64,000 bases of DNA from CANJBX01 sp035556735 (GTDB taxonomy: Bacteria > Pseudomonadota > Alphaproteobacteria > Rhizobiales > Xanthobacteraceae). Below are positions 54,176-63,700 of the stretch, in pieces (position 1 is the first letter of the stretch; every line of letters begins with the position of its first letter). The DNA is taken from positions 496,001 to 560,000 of the forward strand of contig DATMFF010000006.1 of NCBI GenBank assembly GCA_035556735.1, in the 5' to 3' direction. Position numbers and translations under genes: made by a program. The notes under the pieces were generated by a model. The model did no database searches. It worked only from the letters and a program-made list of their open reading frames with translations, and was not told the origin of the DNA.

Positions 54176-54684
54176 GTTCCCCCCTTGCCCTTTTCTTGCC
54201 GGTGCCAGCCGACGTTGGCGTCGGGGACGGCATCGGTCGACGCAAAGTACGGCTTGATGTCGAGCAGTGGCGTGCCGTCGAGGCAGTCGAGGCCTTGCAC
54301 GGTCAGCTTCGTGCCGTCGAGCCTCACGAGCTTGACGACGCTTGCGGCGATGGGATTGGGGCGCACCGGCGAACGCAGTGCGAATGTCCCGCGCTGCGCA
54401 CCATAGTGGCGGGGCGCCTGCAGCACGAGATCGCGGCGCGCCTGATGCATCCAGTACAGCACCAGAAGATGCGAGGACGTGTCCACATCCTTGAGGGCGG
54501 CGGCGTAGCGCGGGTCCACCTCGATCGTGCAGAGCGCGTCGGATTCGCGGCTGTTCTTGGGGCAGTCCTCGCGGCGCGTCCAGGGCGTGTGGATGCGGCC
54601 TATAAAATAGAGTCCGGCGTCGAACGCTTGCGGCAACTCGACGGCGACCTCGCCCTCGCGGATGCCTTCCTTGTCGCTGGTCAT
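54172..54684 (-). CDS. TrmO/TsaA family tRNA-methyltransferase-like protein
   Basis: 170 residues of the UPF0066 (TsaA/TrmO) fold. GLYFIGRIHTPWTRREDCPKN lies near residues 24-44, ALCTIEVDPRYAAAL near 50-64, LLVLYWMHQARRD near 75-87, the family signature SPVRPNPIAASVV near 108-120, and GLDCLDGTPLLDIKPY near 133-148. TrmO methylates N6-threonylcarbamoyladenosine in tRNA with SAM. The start at 54684 faces the divergent ArsR fusion gene across 136 bases. It is coupled to the MetE-like gene by an ATGA overlap, so one SAM-using and one methionine-making protein are co-expressed. Confidence 0.85.
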   Translation of the reverse strand: MTSDKEGIREGEVAVELPQAFDAGLYFIGRIHTPWTRREDCPKNSRESDALCTIEVDPRYAAALKDVDTSSHLLVLYWMHQARRDLVLQAPRHYGAQRGTFALRSPVRPNPIAASVVKLVRLDGTKLTVQGLDCLDGTPLLDIKPYFASTDAVPDANVGWHRQEKGKGGT

Positions 54685-54794
54685 AGGTGCGCTGCCGTTA
54701 TTGGTCCCCGGCGGCACTATACATGCGCGAACTGATCGGCGATCTGCTTGCGTCCGGGGGCGGCCATGAATATGCACCGTCCGCCTTGTCCGCG

Positions 54795-54812
54795 TATAAA
54801 GATATCTTTATA
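54795..54812. promoter_or_regulatory. perfect 18-bp palindrome, likely ArsR-type operator
   Basis: TATAAAGATATCTTTATA reads the same on both strands and ends 8 bases before the ATG of the ArsR-methyltransferase gene. It lies in the divergent region with trmO. The A+T-rich dyad is the kind of site ArsR proteins bind. It also overlaps a likely promoter (TTGTCC at 54786-54791, 16 bases, TTATAT at 54808-54813), so a bound dimer would block transcription of its own gene. With this promoter the transcript would begin at or next to the ATG, giving a leaderless mRNA. Confidence 0.8.
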
Positions 54813-54820
54813 TCGCGCGC

Positions 54821-55816
54821 ATGTCCGCAACATCCGTTGGCTTCGATGCGCTCAACGCCGTGCTCAAGGCGGCGGGGGAAGAGACGCGTCTGCGCATCCT
54901 GGCGCTGCTCGCGGAAGCGGAACTTACGGTTTCCGACCTTACGGAAATCCTGCATCAGTCGCAGCCGCGCATCTCGCGCCATCTCAAGCTGCTGGTCGAG
55001 GCCGGCCTGTTGCTGCGCTTCCGCGAGGGCGCCTGGGCCTTCTTCCGGCTGAGCGACCAGGGCGCCGCGGTGGAGATTGCCCGCAGCCTGGTGTCGCGTC
55101 TCGATCCTGCGGACGAGACCATCGCCCGCGACCGCGATCGGCTTGCCGGCATCCGTGCGCGCCGTGCGGCCGCCGCGCAGTCCTACTTCACCCAGCATGC
55201 CGCGGAGTGGGACCGCATCCGCCGCCTGCATGTCTCCGACGAAGCGGTGGAGGCCGCGGTGGCGGCCGCGCTCGCCGACCGGCCGTTTCGCTCGCTGCTC
55301 GATCTCGGCACCGGCACGGGGCGCATGCTGGAGCTGTTCGGGCCGCAGCTCGAGCGCGGCGTTGGCATCGACCTGTCGCTCGACATGCTGGCGCTGGCGC
55401 GCGCGCGTCTCGACCGCGCCGGGCTCAAGCAATGCAGCGTGCGGCAGGGCGATATCTATGATCTCAAGCTGCCGCCAAATTCCTTCGACGTCGTGATCGT
55501 GCACCAGGTGCTCCACTATCTCGACGACGGCGCGCGCGCGTTGCGCGAGGCGGCGCGGGTGCTGCGGCCGCAGGGACGCCTGCTCGTCGTCGATTTCGCC
55601 CCGCACGACCTCGAGTTTCTGCGCGACGAGCACGCACATCTTCGCCTCGGCTTCCCGGCCGAGGTCGTCTCGCAATGGCTGGAGCAGTCCGGACTGGAAA
55701 TGGTCAGCTACCGCACGTTGCCGCCCGAGCACGGCTCGGATGGGCAGATCGCGGTGTCGCTGTGGCTCGCGTGCGATCCTCGCCTGCTGCTCGCCGGGGA
55801 GAGTGCCAGCGCCTGA
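54821..55816 (+). CDS. ArsR-family regulator fused to a SAM-dependent methyltransferase domain
   Basis: 331 residues. The N-terminal ArsR winged helix spans about residues 10-80 (ETRLRILALLAEAELTVSDL, SQPRISRHLKLLVEAGLL). A linker follows, then a class I methyltransferase domain (about 120-315) with the SAM motif LLDLGTGTGRMLELFG near 159-174, a DYDLKLPPNSFD-like segment and RVLRPQGRLLVVDFA. This two-domain form resembles regulators of SAM/methionine-cycle genes in Proteobacteria (SahR-like); that assignment is inference. No ribosome site precedes the ATG, which lies just after the palindrome. Divergent trmO/MetE-like genes are its probable targets. Confidence 0.88.
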   Translation: MSATSVGFDALNAVLKAAGEETRLRILALLAEAELTVSDLTEILHQSQPRISRHLKLLVEAGLLLRFREGAWAFFRLSDQGAAVEIARSLVSRLDPADETIARDRDRLAGIRARRAAAAQSYFTQHAAEWDRIRRLHVSDEAVEAAVAAALADRPFRSLLDLGTGTGRMLELFGPQLERGVGIDLSLDMLALARARLDRAGLKQCSVRQGDIYDLKLPPNSFDVVIVHQVLHYLDDGARALREAARVLRPQGRLLVVDFAPHDLEFLRDEHAHLRLGFPAEVVSQWLEQSGLEMVSYRTLPPEHGSDGQIAVSLWLACDPRLLLAGESASA

Positions 55817-55944
55817 CGCGATGCTGCTGGGAGAGCGGGGAGCCTCAAAAGAATACACCGGAGAGGCGAGCCCCTCCGGCGTCCGAGCTTGGTCTGTGGT
55901 GGAGTTGCCGCCAGGGCTCGGCGCCATCGCGCCGACCGCTCACC

Positions 55945-56028
55945 TCAAAAGGCACCCAAGATGACGGCGCCGACAAACACGAACGCAACGAACACCGCCA
56001 GAGCGTTCAGCTTTACAGCTAGGTCCAC
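55945..56028 (-). CDS. 27-residue single-span membrane peptide
   Basis: A GTG at 56028 opens a 27-codon frame reading MDLAVKLNALAVFVAFVFVG then AVILGAF, almost entirely one hydrophobic span with Lys and Asn near the start. GAGGAGG stands 6 bases before the GTG, a near-perfect ribosome site. The combination of strong site and pure membrane helix is unlikely by chance. It is too short for routine gene callers. Short membrane peptides of this form occur in Bradyrhizobium-type genomes, as far as I recall. Function unknown. Confidence 0.68.
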   Translation of the reverse strand: MDLAVKLNALAVFVAFVFVGAVILGAF

Positions 56029-56241
56029 GGCTGGCCTCCTCGTGTTGACCTGGTCGAACGTTAACAGATCTTCATCCGACTGCCGAGCCCGTGAACGCGT
56101 GATTGCCGTCCAGGTTCCGCAGTGATGTTGATAGCTCGCCCCCGATCGGTCGTAAGTCTTTGCAAAGCCTTGCCTAAATTTTGAGGCCGCAACTGCCTGC
56201 CCGGCCGGAAAGGCTCAGTTGCATAATACCGCGCGCTTCGT

Positions 56242-57510
56242 TCAGGCGTCGGCGAGGGCCCGTTCCAGGAATCTGCTTGCCGCGAGCGCCGCCCGGTCGC
56301 GGCCAAAGCGGCCGACGATCTGGACTCCCAGAGGCAACCCTGAGGGATCGGCGAGCCCGGGCACGTTCACGCAGGGAGCTCCGATCAGCGTCCACAGCCG
56401 ATTGAACGTTGCCTCGCCGGTCGATCCCAGTCCGGCCGGTGCGGCGCCCGGTGCTGACGGCGTCAGCAGCACGTCTACATCCGCCATCAGCTCGTTGAAC
56501 GCATGGCGCGCCCGCTTCGACACGCGGCGGGCGTCGTCATAGGTCTCGGCGGTGATGCCCGCGGCCTCATCGAGCAGCGCGCGCAGCAGCCTGGGCAGGC
56601 GGGCGCGATGGTTGTCGTACTCATACGCGAGGGCCCGCGCGGCCTCATAGTTCTGCAGCGTGGCGTGGATCGCATGCGCCTCCTCGAGCAGCGGCGGCAG
56701 CGTCAGCTCGCGCACCTTGGCGCCGGCGGTCTCGGCGGCCAGCGCTGCCTGCTCCACCGCGCGCTGCATGTCGACGCTCGCTTGCGGCCAGAAATGTGTG
56801 CGCATCAGTCCGATCACCGGCGGCTTCGCCGCCTGATCATCGATGCGCAAGTCGCGTGTGGTGATCGCTTCCGCCGCGAAGGCGACGTCGCTCACGCTGG
56901 CAGCGAACAGGCCGGCCGTATCGAGCGACCACGAGAAGCATTTCACGCCCACCATCGGCAGCAGCCGGAATGACGGCTTGAAGCCGACGATGCCGCAGAA
57001 CGCCGCCGGACGGATCACCGATCCGCCCGTCTGCGTTCCGACTGCGATCGGCAGCATGCCGGCCGCAACCGCCGCCGCCGATCCCGACGACGAGCCGCCC
57101 GGCGTATGCGCGAGGTTGCGTGGGTTGCGCGTTCCGGCGGGATCGAGGAATGCCATCTCCGTCGATACCGTCTTGCCCATCACGATGCCGCCCGCGCGCC
57201 GCGTCATCGCGACGAGCGATGCGTCGGCATGCGGACGGTGACGCGAATAGATCGACGAACCGTAAGAGGTGGGAAAATCCGCCGTGTCGAAGATATCCTT
57301 GAAACCGACCGGCAGGCCCCGCAGCGGCAGCGCGGCGAGCTTGGCGCCGGCCGCATGTGCGTGCGTTCTGATGCGGTCGAGATCGAGCGCGGCAAATGCG
57401 CGGACTTCGGGCTCGCGCCGCTCGATCGCCGCGGCGCACAACTCGACCGCGTCGGCAGGCGTCAGTTCGCCGGCCTCGATCTTCCTGGCGAGATCCAGTG
57501 CGGAGAGCAT
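56242..57510 (-). CDS. amidase signature family enzyme
   Basis: 422 residues with the amidase-signature catalytic triad in place: Lys71 in PVGFKDIFDT, the cis-Ser S140 in TPGGSSSGSAAA, and the nucleophile S164 in QTGGSVIRPA. The family covers aliphatic and aromatic amidases, allophanate or carbamate hydrolases and GatA; the lack of a GatC/GatB neighbour argues against GatA. The ATG at 57510 (MLSALDLARKIEAGE) matches family starts; a longer frame upstream is non-coding. It is divergent from the extensin-like gene. It probably releases ammonia from an amide taken up by the cell. Confidence 0.88.
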   Translation of the reverse strand: MLSALDLARKIEAGELTPADAVELCAAAIERREPEVRAFAALDLDRIRTHAHAAGAKLAALPLRGLPVGFKDIFDTADFPTSYGSSIYSRHRPHADASLVAMTRRAGGIVMGKTVSTEMAFLDPAGTRNPRNLAHTPGGSSSGSAAAVAAGMLPIAVGTQTGGSVIRPAAFCGIVGFKPSFRLLPMVGVKCFSWSLDTAGLFAASVSDVAFAAEAITTRDLRIDDQAAKPPVIGLMRTHFWPQASVDMQRAVEQAALAAETAGAKVRELTLPPLLEEAHAIHATLQNYEAARALAYEYDNHRARLPRLLRALLDEAAGITAETYDDARRVSKRARHAFNELMADVDVLLTPSAPGAAPAGLGSTGEATFNRLWTLIGAPCVNVPGLADPSGLPLGVQIVGRFGRDRAALAASRFLERALADA

Positions 57511-57753
57511 CACGCGCAGGCGACCGCCGCGCCGCCGCCCATTATCGAGATCGGCATCCGCGTGACGAAATGGAAGATCGCGCCCGCGCATTCGCGGCGC
57601 ACATGAGAGATGAAGTCCATCGCCCCTCCCGGCACGGCGATGGTGAACGCAAATCCGTCCGCGGATCAAGGCTCTTAACCATATTCCCCGCCGCCGCAAA
57701 TCGGCCGCAGAGCATTGAAGTCGCGTTAACGCACCGGCTCGCATTTTGCGAAG

Positions 57754-59127
57754 ATGCGCAGAGCTTGGTGTGTTTTCGTCGGTCTGATCGCGCTCGCCAC
57801 GCTTGCCGGCTGCAAGCCGGGCTGGTTCGAGTCGCGCGAACCGTGGCGACGCGAGGCCGAGGAGCAGTGCCTCAAATCGGGGGCAGTAAGGGAAACCGCG
57901 GCGATCGCCATGCTTCGCCCCATCGAGGGTCCCGGCATCTGCGGCGCGGACTATCCGCTCAAGGTCGCCGCCCTGGGCGAGGGCGAGCTGATGGCTTATT
58001 CGCAGGAACTGCGTCCGCCGGGGCTCGTCCCGCAGACCGGTTCGGCGCCGCAGCGCGTCTCGCTGCCCGCACCATCGCCGTCGCCCTCGTCGCCCTATTC
58101 GCGGCAGAGCTACGGCTACTCGCGGCCGGGCTACGATCCCGCGCCGCCCATGCAGCAATCTGGCGGCGCTCCGCTGTCGCTCGATCCCATGCAGGGGTCC
58201 GGCGGCGCGGCGCGCGCCTACGATCCGGCGCAACCGGTGATCCAGAGCGAGCCGCTGCAGCCGATGCCAGATACGTACCGAGGCGCGCTCCCGCGCAACG
58301 ACCGGCGCGACGATTATTCGCGCGCGCCGCGTCAATCATATCCATACCCGGAACAGGGTTCGTTTCGTGGCGCGGACGATGCACCGGCGACCACGGCGCC
58401 TGCGCTGTCGCCGCGGCTCGGCCCCGTGCCGCTCGGCCGCCAGCGGCCGATCCCGACAACGGCCTCGGTCAAGCCTGCGGCAACGCTCGCGTGTCCGATC
58501 GTCTCGGCGCTCGATGCCTGGATCAAGGATGCGGTGCAGCCCGCGGCGATGCGCTGGTTCAACCAGCCGGTCGCCGAGATCCGCCAGATCTCCGCCTATT
58601 CCTGCCGCGGCATGAACGGCCAGCCCGGCGCGCGTATATCAGAGCACGCGTTTGGCAACGCGCTCGACATTGCCGCGTTCACGCTGGTCGACGGACGCAA
58701 GATCACGGTGAAAGGGGGATGGCGCGGCGCGCCGGAAGAGCAGGGCTTCCTGCGCGACGTCCAGGCCGCGGCCTGCGAGCAGTTCACCACGGTGCTCGCG
58801 CCAGGATCGAACGCCTTCCATTATGATCATATCCACGTCGACCTGATGCGGCGCGCCAGCGGCCGCCGTATCTGTCAGCCGGGCGCCGTGTCAGGGGAAG
58901 TCGTTGCCGCACGCGCGGCGGCCCGCAACGGTGGCGCCTACGCGCGCCAGCAGGATCCCGCGCCGCGGCGTGAACTGATCGAGCCCAACGACGATCCGTT
59001 CGCCTGGCGCGGTGGCAACCGGCGCGACATCCCGACCGGCTCGATCGCGAAGGGGCAGACGGCCGGGTCGAAGCGCGCACAGCGCGAAGATCCGGTCGAC
59101 GATGAGCACATCCTGCACGAGGACTAA
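57754..59127 (+). CDS. extensin-like C-terminal domain lipoprotein
   Basis: 457 residues. The lipobox LATLAGC with Cys20 marks it as a lipoprotein. A long Pro/Gln/Tyr/Ser-rich linker spans about residues 90-230. The extensin-like (pfam06904) domain follows, about 240-385. Within it SEHAFGNALDIAAF and HYDHIHVDL carry the conserved His and Asp residues of a predicted zinc peptidase of the VanY/Lys-M15-like type. It ends with a charged tail. Members occur widely in Rhizobiales and are thought to act on peptidoglycan or cell-surface polymers. It sits divergent to the amidase. Confidence 0.85.
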   Translation: MRRAWCVFVGLIALATLAGCKPGWFESREPWRREAEEQCLKSGAVRETAAIAMLRPIEGPGICGADYPLKVAALGEGELMAYSQELRPPGLVPQTGSAPQRVSLPAPSPSPSSPYSRQSYGYSRPGYDPAPPMQQSGGAPLSLDPMQGSGGAARAYDPAQPVIQSEPLQPMPDTYRGALPRNDRRDDYSRAPRQSYPYPEQGSFRGADDAPATTAPALSPRLGPVPLGRQRPIPTTASVKPAATLACPIVSALDAWIKDAVQPAAMRWFNQPVAEIRQISAYSCRGMNGQPGARISEHAFGNALDIAAFTLVDGRKITVKGGWRGAPEEQGFLRDVQAAACEQFTTVLAPGSNAFHYDHIHVDLMRRASGRRICQPGAVSGEVVAARAAARNGGAYARQQDPAPRRELIEPNDDPFAWRGGNRRDIPTGSIAKGQTAGSKRAQREDPVDDEHILHED

Positions 59128-59302
59128 CGCCCCGTTCGGCGCCATAGGCCGGGTGTGCGGCCCGGCGGCCGCACGCGGCGATGGACACGGTATCCTGGGC
59201 TGCGACACCGGGACCCCTGGCATCTGCCCGGCCAGCCCCCGATATTAACCGCCAACATCGGAAAGCGGCCCCGCCAGCCGGGGCGCCACTGGGAGGGTTT
59301 CC

Positions 59303-60277
59303 ATGCGGCTCAGCCGTATCGTCTCGATCGTATGCGCAGCGGCTTTTGCGGTGGCTCTGGCGGCGACCGCCGCCGACGCGCGCGTCGGCGGCAAAGGCAG
59401 CTTCGGCAGCCGCGGCATGCGCACCTACACGGCGCCCCCTGCGACGGCGACCTCGCCCTCGGCGACGTCGCCAATCCAGCGCTCAATTACCCAGCCGAAC
59501 GCTCCCGGCAGCAACGTCGCGCGCCCGGCCACGCAGGGCGGCGCGTTCAATCGACCCGGCGGCCTGTTCAGCGGCGGGCTGCTCGGCGGCCTCGCGGCCG
59601 GCTTCATCGGCGCCGGCTTGTTCGGCCTGCTGTTCGGCCACGGTTTCCTCGGAGGGCTCGGCGGTTTCGCCTCCATGCTCGGTTTGCTGCTGCAGGTCGT
59701 GCTCGTGATCTTCATCGCGCGTCTCGCCTGGTCCTGGTGGCAGCGGCGCAACCAGCCCGCGCTCGCGAGCGTGGCCGGTCCGCAGTCGATGTCGCAGACC
59801 TCGTACCGCGACATGTTCGGAGCCGGCGGGGCATCCGCGGCGCCCGCTCGCGGGGGCGCGTCGGAGCCGTCGGACGATGTTGGCATCGGGCCGGCGGACT
59901 ACGACGCATTCGAGCGTCTGCTCGGCGAGATCCAGGTCGCCTACGGCAATGAGGATCTTGGCGCGCTGCGCTCGCGCGTGACCCCGGAGATGCTGTCCTA
60001 CTTCTCCGAAGATCTCGCGGCGAATGCCAGCCGCGGCGTGGTGAACCGCGTCAGCGACGTCACGCTGCTGCAAGGCGATCTCGCCGAAGCCTGGCGCGAA
60101 GGTGGCACGGACTACGCCAGCGTCGCGATGCGCTTTTCGATCGTCGATCAACTGGTGGAGCGCGACAGCGGCCGTCTCGTGGAGGGCGGGCCGCAGCCGC
60201 AGGAGGTCGTCGAAGTGTGGACCTTCATGCGCGCGCGCGGCGGCAATTGGATCCTGTCCGCGATCCAGCAGGCGTAA
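59303..60277 (+). CDS. Tim44/MRPL45-like domain protein
   Basis: 324 residues. A signal-like N-terminus ends AADARVGGKGSFGSRG. A low-complexity Pro/Thr/Ser region follows. Then come Gly-rich hydrophobic spans (near 89-115 and 118-142, GLLGGLAAGFIGAGLFGLLF and the following stretch), and a C-terminal Tim44-like domain (about 190-320) with GPADYDAFERLLGEIQVAYG and VVEVWTFMRARGGNWILSAIQQ. Alphaproteobacterial Tim44-like proteins sit in the inner membrane; their role is not clear. Ends near a convergent terminator. Confidence 0.82.
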   Translation: MRLSRIVSIVCAAAFAVALAATAADARVGGKGSFGSRGMRTYTAPPATATSPSATSPIQRSITQPNAPGSNVARPATQGGAFNRPGGLFSGGLLGGLAAGFIGAGLFGLLFGHGFLGGLGGFASMLGLLLQVVLVIFIARLAWSWWQRRNQPALASVAGPQSMSQTSYRDMFGAGGASAAPARGGASEPSDDVGIGPADYDAFERLLGEIQVAYGNEDLGALRSRVTPEMLSYFSEDLAANASRGVVNRVSDVTLLQGDLAEAWREGGTDYASVAMRFSIVDQLVERDSGRLVEGGPQPQEVVEVWTFMRARGGNWILSAIQQA

Positions 60278-60298
60278 GCGCGTCTTACGGAAACAGGG

Positions 60299-60326
60299 AA
60301 AGCGCGGGACAGTGTCCCGCGCTTTT
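60299..60326. terminator. bidirectional terminator between convergent genes
   Basis: A perfect 12-bp stem AAAGCGCGGGAC / GTCCCGCGCTTT has a 3-base loop. It lies 22 bases after the Tim44-like stop; its right end touches the stop codon of the leftward small protein gene. Both sides have a short run of T. Confidence 0.8.
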
Positions 60327-60696
60327 ACGAGGCGCAGCGGCGCAGCAGGCGGCTGCCGCCTTTGTCGTACTCGATCTCGATGTGATCTTCGTCGATCACG
60401 CGCAGCGTATAGTGCACGCGTCCCCAGATCTGGACCGTGTAGAATTGATCGTCGATACGCCAGGTGGTGGCGCTCGTCTTCTTCACCGACATGTTGCGAT
60501 AGTCCGGCGCGCTGGTTTCCGTGTCGTGACGGACGTCGCCGGCGAAACGCATAATTCGCGGACCGCAGATCTTGGCCGGTCCCTTTGCCGTGGCGTTGTC
60601 GTAGGTCCAGGTGCCGCTCACCGGATAAGTATCCGCCAGCGCCGTCTGTGCGGCGAGGAGCGCGATCGCAACGACTGTGGGGCGCAGTCCGGACAT
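60325..60696 (-). CDS. small secreted hypothetical protein
   Basis: 123 residues with a signal peptide (VVAIALLAAQTALA, cut near residue 21). The mature part contains a beta-rich pattern (SGTWTYDNATAKG, KICGPRIMRFAGD, IEIEYDKGGSRLLRRCAS) and two Cys residues, in KICGP and RRCAS, that may form one disulfide. It resembles no family I can name. The ATG at 60696 follows GAGGAGACAGG, a strong ribosome site. Confidence 0.7.
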   Translation of the reverse strand: MSGLRPTVVAIALLAAQTALADTYPVSGTWTYDNATAKGPAKICGPRIMRFAGDVRHDTETSAPDYRNMSVKKTSATTWRIDDQFYTVQIWGRVHYTLRVIDEDHIEIEYDKGGSRLLRRCAS

Positions 60697-60777
60697 CCTG
60701 TCTCCTCTGACGAAGTATGAAGTATAACCTACCGGGCGAGGGGGCATGGCGCGTGGGGCAGGGAACGCGCGGCAGCC

Positions 60778-63700
60778 TTAATCCTTTCCTTCCGCCGCCT
60801 TGACCGGATCGCCATATCCGCCGGCGGTGGGGGTCTGGATGATGACCGCGTCGCCTGGATGGACGACGGTTGCGTCGCATCCCTGCAGGTTCTCGACAGT
60901 GCCGCCACGACGGCGCACGCTGTTGCGCCCGACTTGCCCGGGTTCGCCCCCCGCGAGTCCGAACGGACGCACGCGGCGATGGCCGGACAGGATCGTGCAG
61001 TCCATCGTCTCAAGGAAGCGGATGACGCGGACGATGCCGTCGCCGGCATTCCAGCGCCCGCGTCCGCCGGAATCCTTGCGGATGTGGAAGTCCTCCAGCA
61101 CGACCGGATAGCGGAACTCGAGCACCTCCGGATCGGTGAGGCGCGTGTTGGTCATGTGCGTGTGTACGGCATCGGTCCCGGGAAAACCCGGACCCGCCGG
61201 TGAGCCCGAGCAGATCGTCTCGTAGTACTGGTGTTTGGCATTGCCGAAGTTGAGATTATTCATCGTGCCCTGGGCAGCGGCGAGGGCGCCGAGGGCGCCG
61301 AACAGGCAATTGGTCACGGCTTGCGAGGTCTCGACATTGCCCGCGACCACGGCGGCCGGATATTCCGGCGAGAGCATCGAGCGCGGCGGAATGACGACGT
61401 TGATCGGCCGCAGGCATCCGGCGTTCATCGGGATGTCGTCGTCCACCATCACCCGGAACACATACAGCACGGCCGCCCGCGTGACCGGCTCGGGCGCATT
61501 GAAGTTCGTGGGCTGCTGCGGTGACGTGCCCGTGAAGTCGACCGTGGCCTCGCGCTTCTCCCTGTCGACGCTGATCTTCACCTTGACGACCGTGCCCTGG
61601 TCCATCTCGTAGGTGAACGAACTGTCGTGCAGCCGGTCGATCACGCGCCGCACGCTCTCGGCGGCGTTGTCCTGCACATGCTGCATGTAGGCCTTCACGA
61701 CCGGCAATGAGAAATGCGCCACCATCCTGCGCAACTCCTGCACGCCCTTCTCGTTGGCGGCGATCTGCGCCTTCAGATCGTTGACGTTCTGGGGCGGGTT
61801 GCGCGCCGGATAGCGGGCGCCGGTGAGGAGTTCGTTCAGCTCGGCCTCGCGGAAACGCCCGCGATCGACCAGCTTGAAGTTGTCGATATAGACGCCTTCC
61901 TGCTCGATCGTCGTGGCGTTGGGCGACATCGAGCCGGGCGATATGCCGCCGACGTCGGCATGGTGCCCGCGGCTCGCCACCCAGAACAGGATCTCGAAGC
62001 CGCCATCGTCGAACACGGGCGTGCACACTGTGATGTCGGGCAGGTGCGTGCCGCCGTTGTAGGGCGCATTGATCGCGTAGACGTCGCCAGGCGCGACGCG
62101 ACCTGCGTTCTCGCGGATGATGGTCTCGACCGCCCGGTCCATGGAGCCGAGATGCACCGGCATGTGCGGTGCGTTGGCGACGAGCGAGCCGTCGGCGGCG
62201 AACACCGCACAGGAGAAGTCGAGCCTCTCCTTGATGTTCACCGAATAGGCGGTGTTCTGCAGCGACACGCCCATCTGCTCGGCGATCGACATGAAAAGGT
62301 TGTTGAAGATCTCCAGCATCACCGGATCGGCTTGCGTGCCGATCGCGTGGCCGCGCGCCGGCGGCCTCGCGCGCTGCATCACGAGGTGGTTGCGCTCGCT
62401 GATCTCGGCGCGCCACCCGTCCTCCACGACGACGGTCTGGTGCGGCTCGATGATAATCGCCGGTCCTTCCACCCGGTGACCGGGCGCGAGTTGGTCGCGC
62501 GTGAAGACGCGTGCCTCGTGCCACGCGCCGTTCGAGAAGAAGCGGGAACGCTGCGCAGGCTCGGGCAGGGCCCCTGTTGCCCGCGGCAGGGGCGGTTCAC
62601 TGAAGGCCGCACCGCCGCCCACGGCTTCGACCGACACGGCCTCGACGGTCAGCACCTTGCCCGGGTCGATGAAGCCGAAGCGGGCCTTGTGCGCGGCCTC
62701 GAACGCGGACTTCATGTCGGCGAGCGTGCCGAGCGGCACAGTCAGCGCGGTGTCGGTGCCGGCATAACGGATGTGCGCGCGCGGATGCACGGCGACGTCG
62801 GCTGCGGCAACGCCCTGGCCGGCCACTTCCGCGCGGGCCTCCTCGCCGAGCCGTGCCGCCGTTTCGTTGAGCGCCGCGAGGGCGGGCGCGCCGAACGGCT
62901 CCTCGAGCGCCTGCTGCCGCGTGGCACGGATGTCCGCGAGCCCCATCCCATATGCCGACAGCAGCGACGAGTAGGGATGGATCAGCACGTTCGTCATGCC
63001 GAGCGCGTCCGCCACCAGGCAGGCGTGCTGGCCGCCCGCACCCCCGAAGCAGTTGAGGGCGTAGCCGGTGACATCGTAGCCGCGCTGCACCGAGATCTTC
63101 TTGATCGCGTTCGCCATGTTCTCGACGGCAATCTTGATGAAACCGTCGGCGATCTCCTCGGGGCTGCGGCCGTCGTCCACCTCGCGCGCCAGCGCTTCGA
63201 AAGCCGTGCGCACGCTCGCCGTGTCCAGCGGCTCGCGCTGCGTCGGCCCGAAGATCTTCGGGAAGAACCCGGGCAGTAGCTTGCCGACCATGACATTGGC
63301 GTCGGTTACCGCGAGCGGGCCGCCACGGCGATAGCATTTGGGTCCCGGATTGGCCCCGGCACTGTCCGGCCCGACGCGGAAGCGCGCGCCGTCGAAGTGC
63401 AGGATCGAGCCGCCACCGGCGGCCACGGTGTGGATCAGCATCATCGGCGCACGCATGCGCACGCCGGCGACTTCGGTTTCGAACGCGCGCTCGTATTCGC
63501 CGTCGAAATGCGACACGTCGGTGGACGTGCCGCCCATGTCGAACCCGATCAGGCGATCGAAGCCTGCGGCACGCCCGGTCTGCGCCATGCCGACCACGCC
63601 GCCGGCCGGTCCGGACAGGATCGCGTTCTTGCCCTGGAACAGCTCTGCGGCGGTGAGGCCGCCGGAGGACATCATGAACATCAGGCGGGGATCGGTCGCT

